Below are positions 62,631-64,000 of a stretch of 64,000 nt of DNA, in pieces (position 1 is the first letter of the stretch; every line of letters begins with the position of its first letter). The stretch comes from BOG-908 sp965198855. Lineage in GTDB: Bacteria; Pseudomonadota; Alphaproteobacteria; Acetobacterales; Acetobacteraceae. Location: assembly GCA_965198855.1 (NCBI GenBank), contig CBDAPZ010000002.1, positions 682,001 through 746,000 on the forward strand, given 5' to 3'. The notes beneath the pieces were generated by a model. That model saw nothing but the letters and a program-made list of their open reading frames with translations. It had not been told where the DNA came from and did no database searches. A program made the position numbers and the translations under genes.

Positions 62631-63953
62631 CTAGATCGCCAGCTTTTGCGTGTAGCCCGGGCGCGTGGCGCGTCCCGTCCACGCATCCACGAGCGAACCT
62701 ACATCTATCGCGATCCCGCCATGGCGCCGGATGGTCGCCGCGTAGATTTTCCCCAGCAAGCCGCCAGCAACCAGGAAAAGGCGGCCGTCATGCGGTTGCG
62801 ACAATTCCTTGTTCAATTGATGGAAAACTTCCGGAAAATGCGACCCGATTGTTGCCGCCTCGCCCAGCAAACCGGAAGATCCCTGCTCGCCCGGTATCTT
62901 GTAGAAGCTCACATCGGTGAGCTGGAAGCGTTCGCCGACAAGGTCCTTCACCTCGGGCAGGCACGATACAATGCTGACGGCACCGGCCGCTTTTAGTATC
63001 CGCTCCAGGCTTCCATGCAGATGAAGATCCAGATGAATCTGCTGGCTGCACAACATGTGGCTGCCCCGGTTTGGCATGGCCCCCAGCAGGCCCCTCAGAA
63101 CATTCACCAGAGAGGGCACGCCGCGCATGCTGCTGATCGAATATTCATGCCGTATCCAGGATTCATAAGGCATCCCGATAACATCGCATTCAAGGAGATG
63201 GTTGATCAGCCCGAACGCCGTCTTGAGGAAGCCATTTTCGGCCCAGTCGAAACTCTTGCCGAACCACATGGATATCAGCTCGTCCCGATTGCGATGATAG
63301 AGCAGGCGCGACTCGAACTCGTCGCCGGTGCCCAGGGTCATGCAGCCACCTTCGCCGTCGCCAAGGCGAACCAGCGCAAAAGGTGAGCGTGTTTTGACCG
63401 CGGCAAGTATCCGCTCCTCGACCATCGGCGGCTTGGCCCATCCTTGCTGGCTGATCAGGCTGTCCAGCAGATACAGCGCGCGCCCGAGTGGAAACTTCCT
63501 GAGATATTCATTATACTCCAGCAGAGCAAAGATATCGTTCGACTCGCCGGTGCTTGCCGGCACGAGCCCGGATAGGAAACTATAGCATTCCTGGTGCGCC
63601 TCCATGGCGCTCAGCATATGGGCATAGAGTATCTTGCACCGAAACTCCGGGTTCGGCATCTGCATCACTTTTTCCAGGACACCGACCGCCTTGCGATGCT
63701 CCCCGTGCAGCCGGTGCATGAAGGCGAGTTCGAAGTGAGGCGCCTGATGATCCTTGTGAGCCTCGATCAGAGCCTCGAACATGCGGCGTGCGATCTCGGC
63801 ATAACCGGCATCCCGGCACTTGATCGATAATTCCAGCATGACCAGCGGCCCAAGCCCACGCCCGATCATCGAAGACGCGAGCTGTTCAACGACCTCGCGA
63901 TTTTTCGAGTCGATTGCGAAAGTAAACTGCTCTCGAAAAGAACTATGGTTCAC
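62631..63953 (-). CDS. TPR-like protein with GT-D-fold glycosyltransferase domain
   Basis: A 440-residue protein. Residues about 20-170 are helical and TPR-like (AEIARRMFEALIEAHKDH, FELAFMHRLHGEHRKAVGVL). Residues about 185-430 resemble the GT-D glycosyltransferase fold: FALVRLGDGEGGCMTLG gives the R-x-GDGE start and LFLVAGGLLGKIYAATIRR, GGIAIDVGSLVDAWTG the end. Known GT-D enzymes build glycans on Ser-rich surface proteins. A cytoplasmic glycosyltransferase for a surface polymer is plausible. The gene starts 47 bases from the window edge; its promoter is largely outside. Confidence 0.7.
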   Translation of the reverse strand: MNHSSFREQFTFAIDSKNREVVEQLASSMIGRGLGPLVMLELSIKCRDAGYAEIARRMFEALIEAHKDHQAPHFELAFMHRLHGEHRKAVGVLEKVMQMPNPEFRCKILYAHMLSAMEAHQECYSFLSGLVPASTGESNDIFALLEYNEYLRKFPLGRALYLLDSLISQQGWAKPPMVEERILAAVKTRSPFALVRLGDGEGGCMTLGTGDEFESRLLYHRNRDELISMWFGKSFDWAENGFLKTAFGLINHLLECDVIGMPYESWIRHEYSISSMRGVPSLVNVLRGLLGAMPNRGSHMLCSQQIHLDLHLHGSLERILKAAGAVSIVSCLPEVKDLVGERFQLTDVSFYKIPGEQGSSGLLGEAATIGSHFPEVFHQLNKELSQPHDGRLFLVAGGLLGKIYAATIRRHGGIAIDVGSLVDAWTGRATRPGYTQKLAI

Positions 63954-64000
63954 GGATACTGATTCCGAAATTAAATGACGTTGATTAAAGGATCCAGATG

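Overview
High-GC alphaproteobacterial DNA, most plausibly from an acetic-acid-bacterium relative (Acetobacteraceae, Rhodospirillales). This is inferred from base composition, tightly overlapping operons, an HpnN-type lipid RND exporter beside an HpnL-like membrane protein, and two classes of intergenic palindrome. No rRNA, tRNA, replication origin or CRISPR array was seen.

Layout. (1) 0-13 kb is a decaying accessory stretch: an edge-truncated alpha/beta hydrolase, a frameshifted PhyH remnant, a methyltransferase, a metallophosphoesterase, a gamma-glutamyltransferase divergent from an OFA-type transporter, an IS3-family element inserted in a membrane-protein gene, a LysR/SDR divergent pair, a lipocalin-like secreted protein, a truncated dienelactone hydrolase without its nucleophile, and a BBE-type oxidase remnant. 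(2) 13.2-23 kb is the standout: an apparent phosphonolipid locus. It holds a 2-oxoglutarate dioxygenase, a nucleotidyltransferase, PEP mutase fused to a nucleotidyltransferase, phosphonopyruvate decarboxylase, 2-aminoethylphosphonate transaminase, an HpnL-like protein, a CDP-alcohol phosphatidyltransferase with a perfect signature, and an HpnN-like RND exporter. Together these can be read as PEP -> phosphonopyruvate -> phosphonoacetaldehyde -> AEP -> CMP-AEP -> phosphonolipid -> transport. (3) 23-37.4 kb holds short-chain and zinc dehydrogenases, a spore-photolyase-like radical SAM protein, a phytoene-desaturase-like flavoprotein, a Rieske oxygenase, an MFS transporter and an overlapping five-gene catabolic operon (GMC oxidoreductase, DoxX, cupin, SMP-30 lactonase, VOC). 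(4) 37.5-43.7 kb is leucine catabolism (TetR, isovaleryl-CoA dehydrogenase, both methylcrotonyl-CoA carboxylase subunits). (5) 43.8-54.7 kb holds an HxlR-EmrA-EmrB efflux operon, small stress-type proteins, an MFS transporter, a J-like protein, a low-molecular-weight phosphatase, class I aldolase and a DUF4142 protein. (6) 54.7-64 kb looks like a surface-glycan or accessory island: sulfotransferase-like, DUF1796, phage-tail-like secreted protein, IS remnant, methyltransferase, SGNH-like, GSCFA and TPR/GT-D proteins, some with lower GC.

A repeat family of about 125-150 bp punctuates the window at nine sites, almost always touching a stop codon. Full, two-armed copies lie mostly between convergent genes and one-armed copies lie after tandem genes. 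The arm hairpins show compensatory changes (GTTC/GAAC versus CTTC/GAAG), so the fold appears to be under selection.
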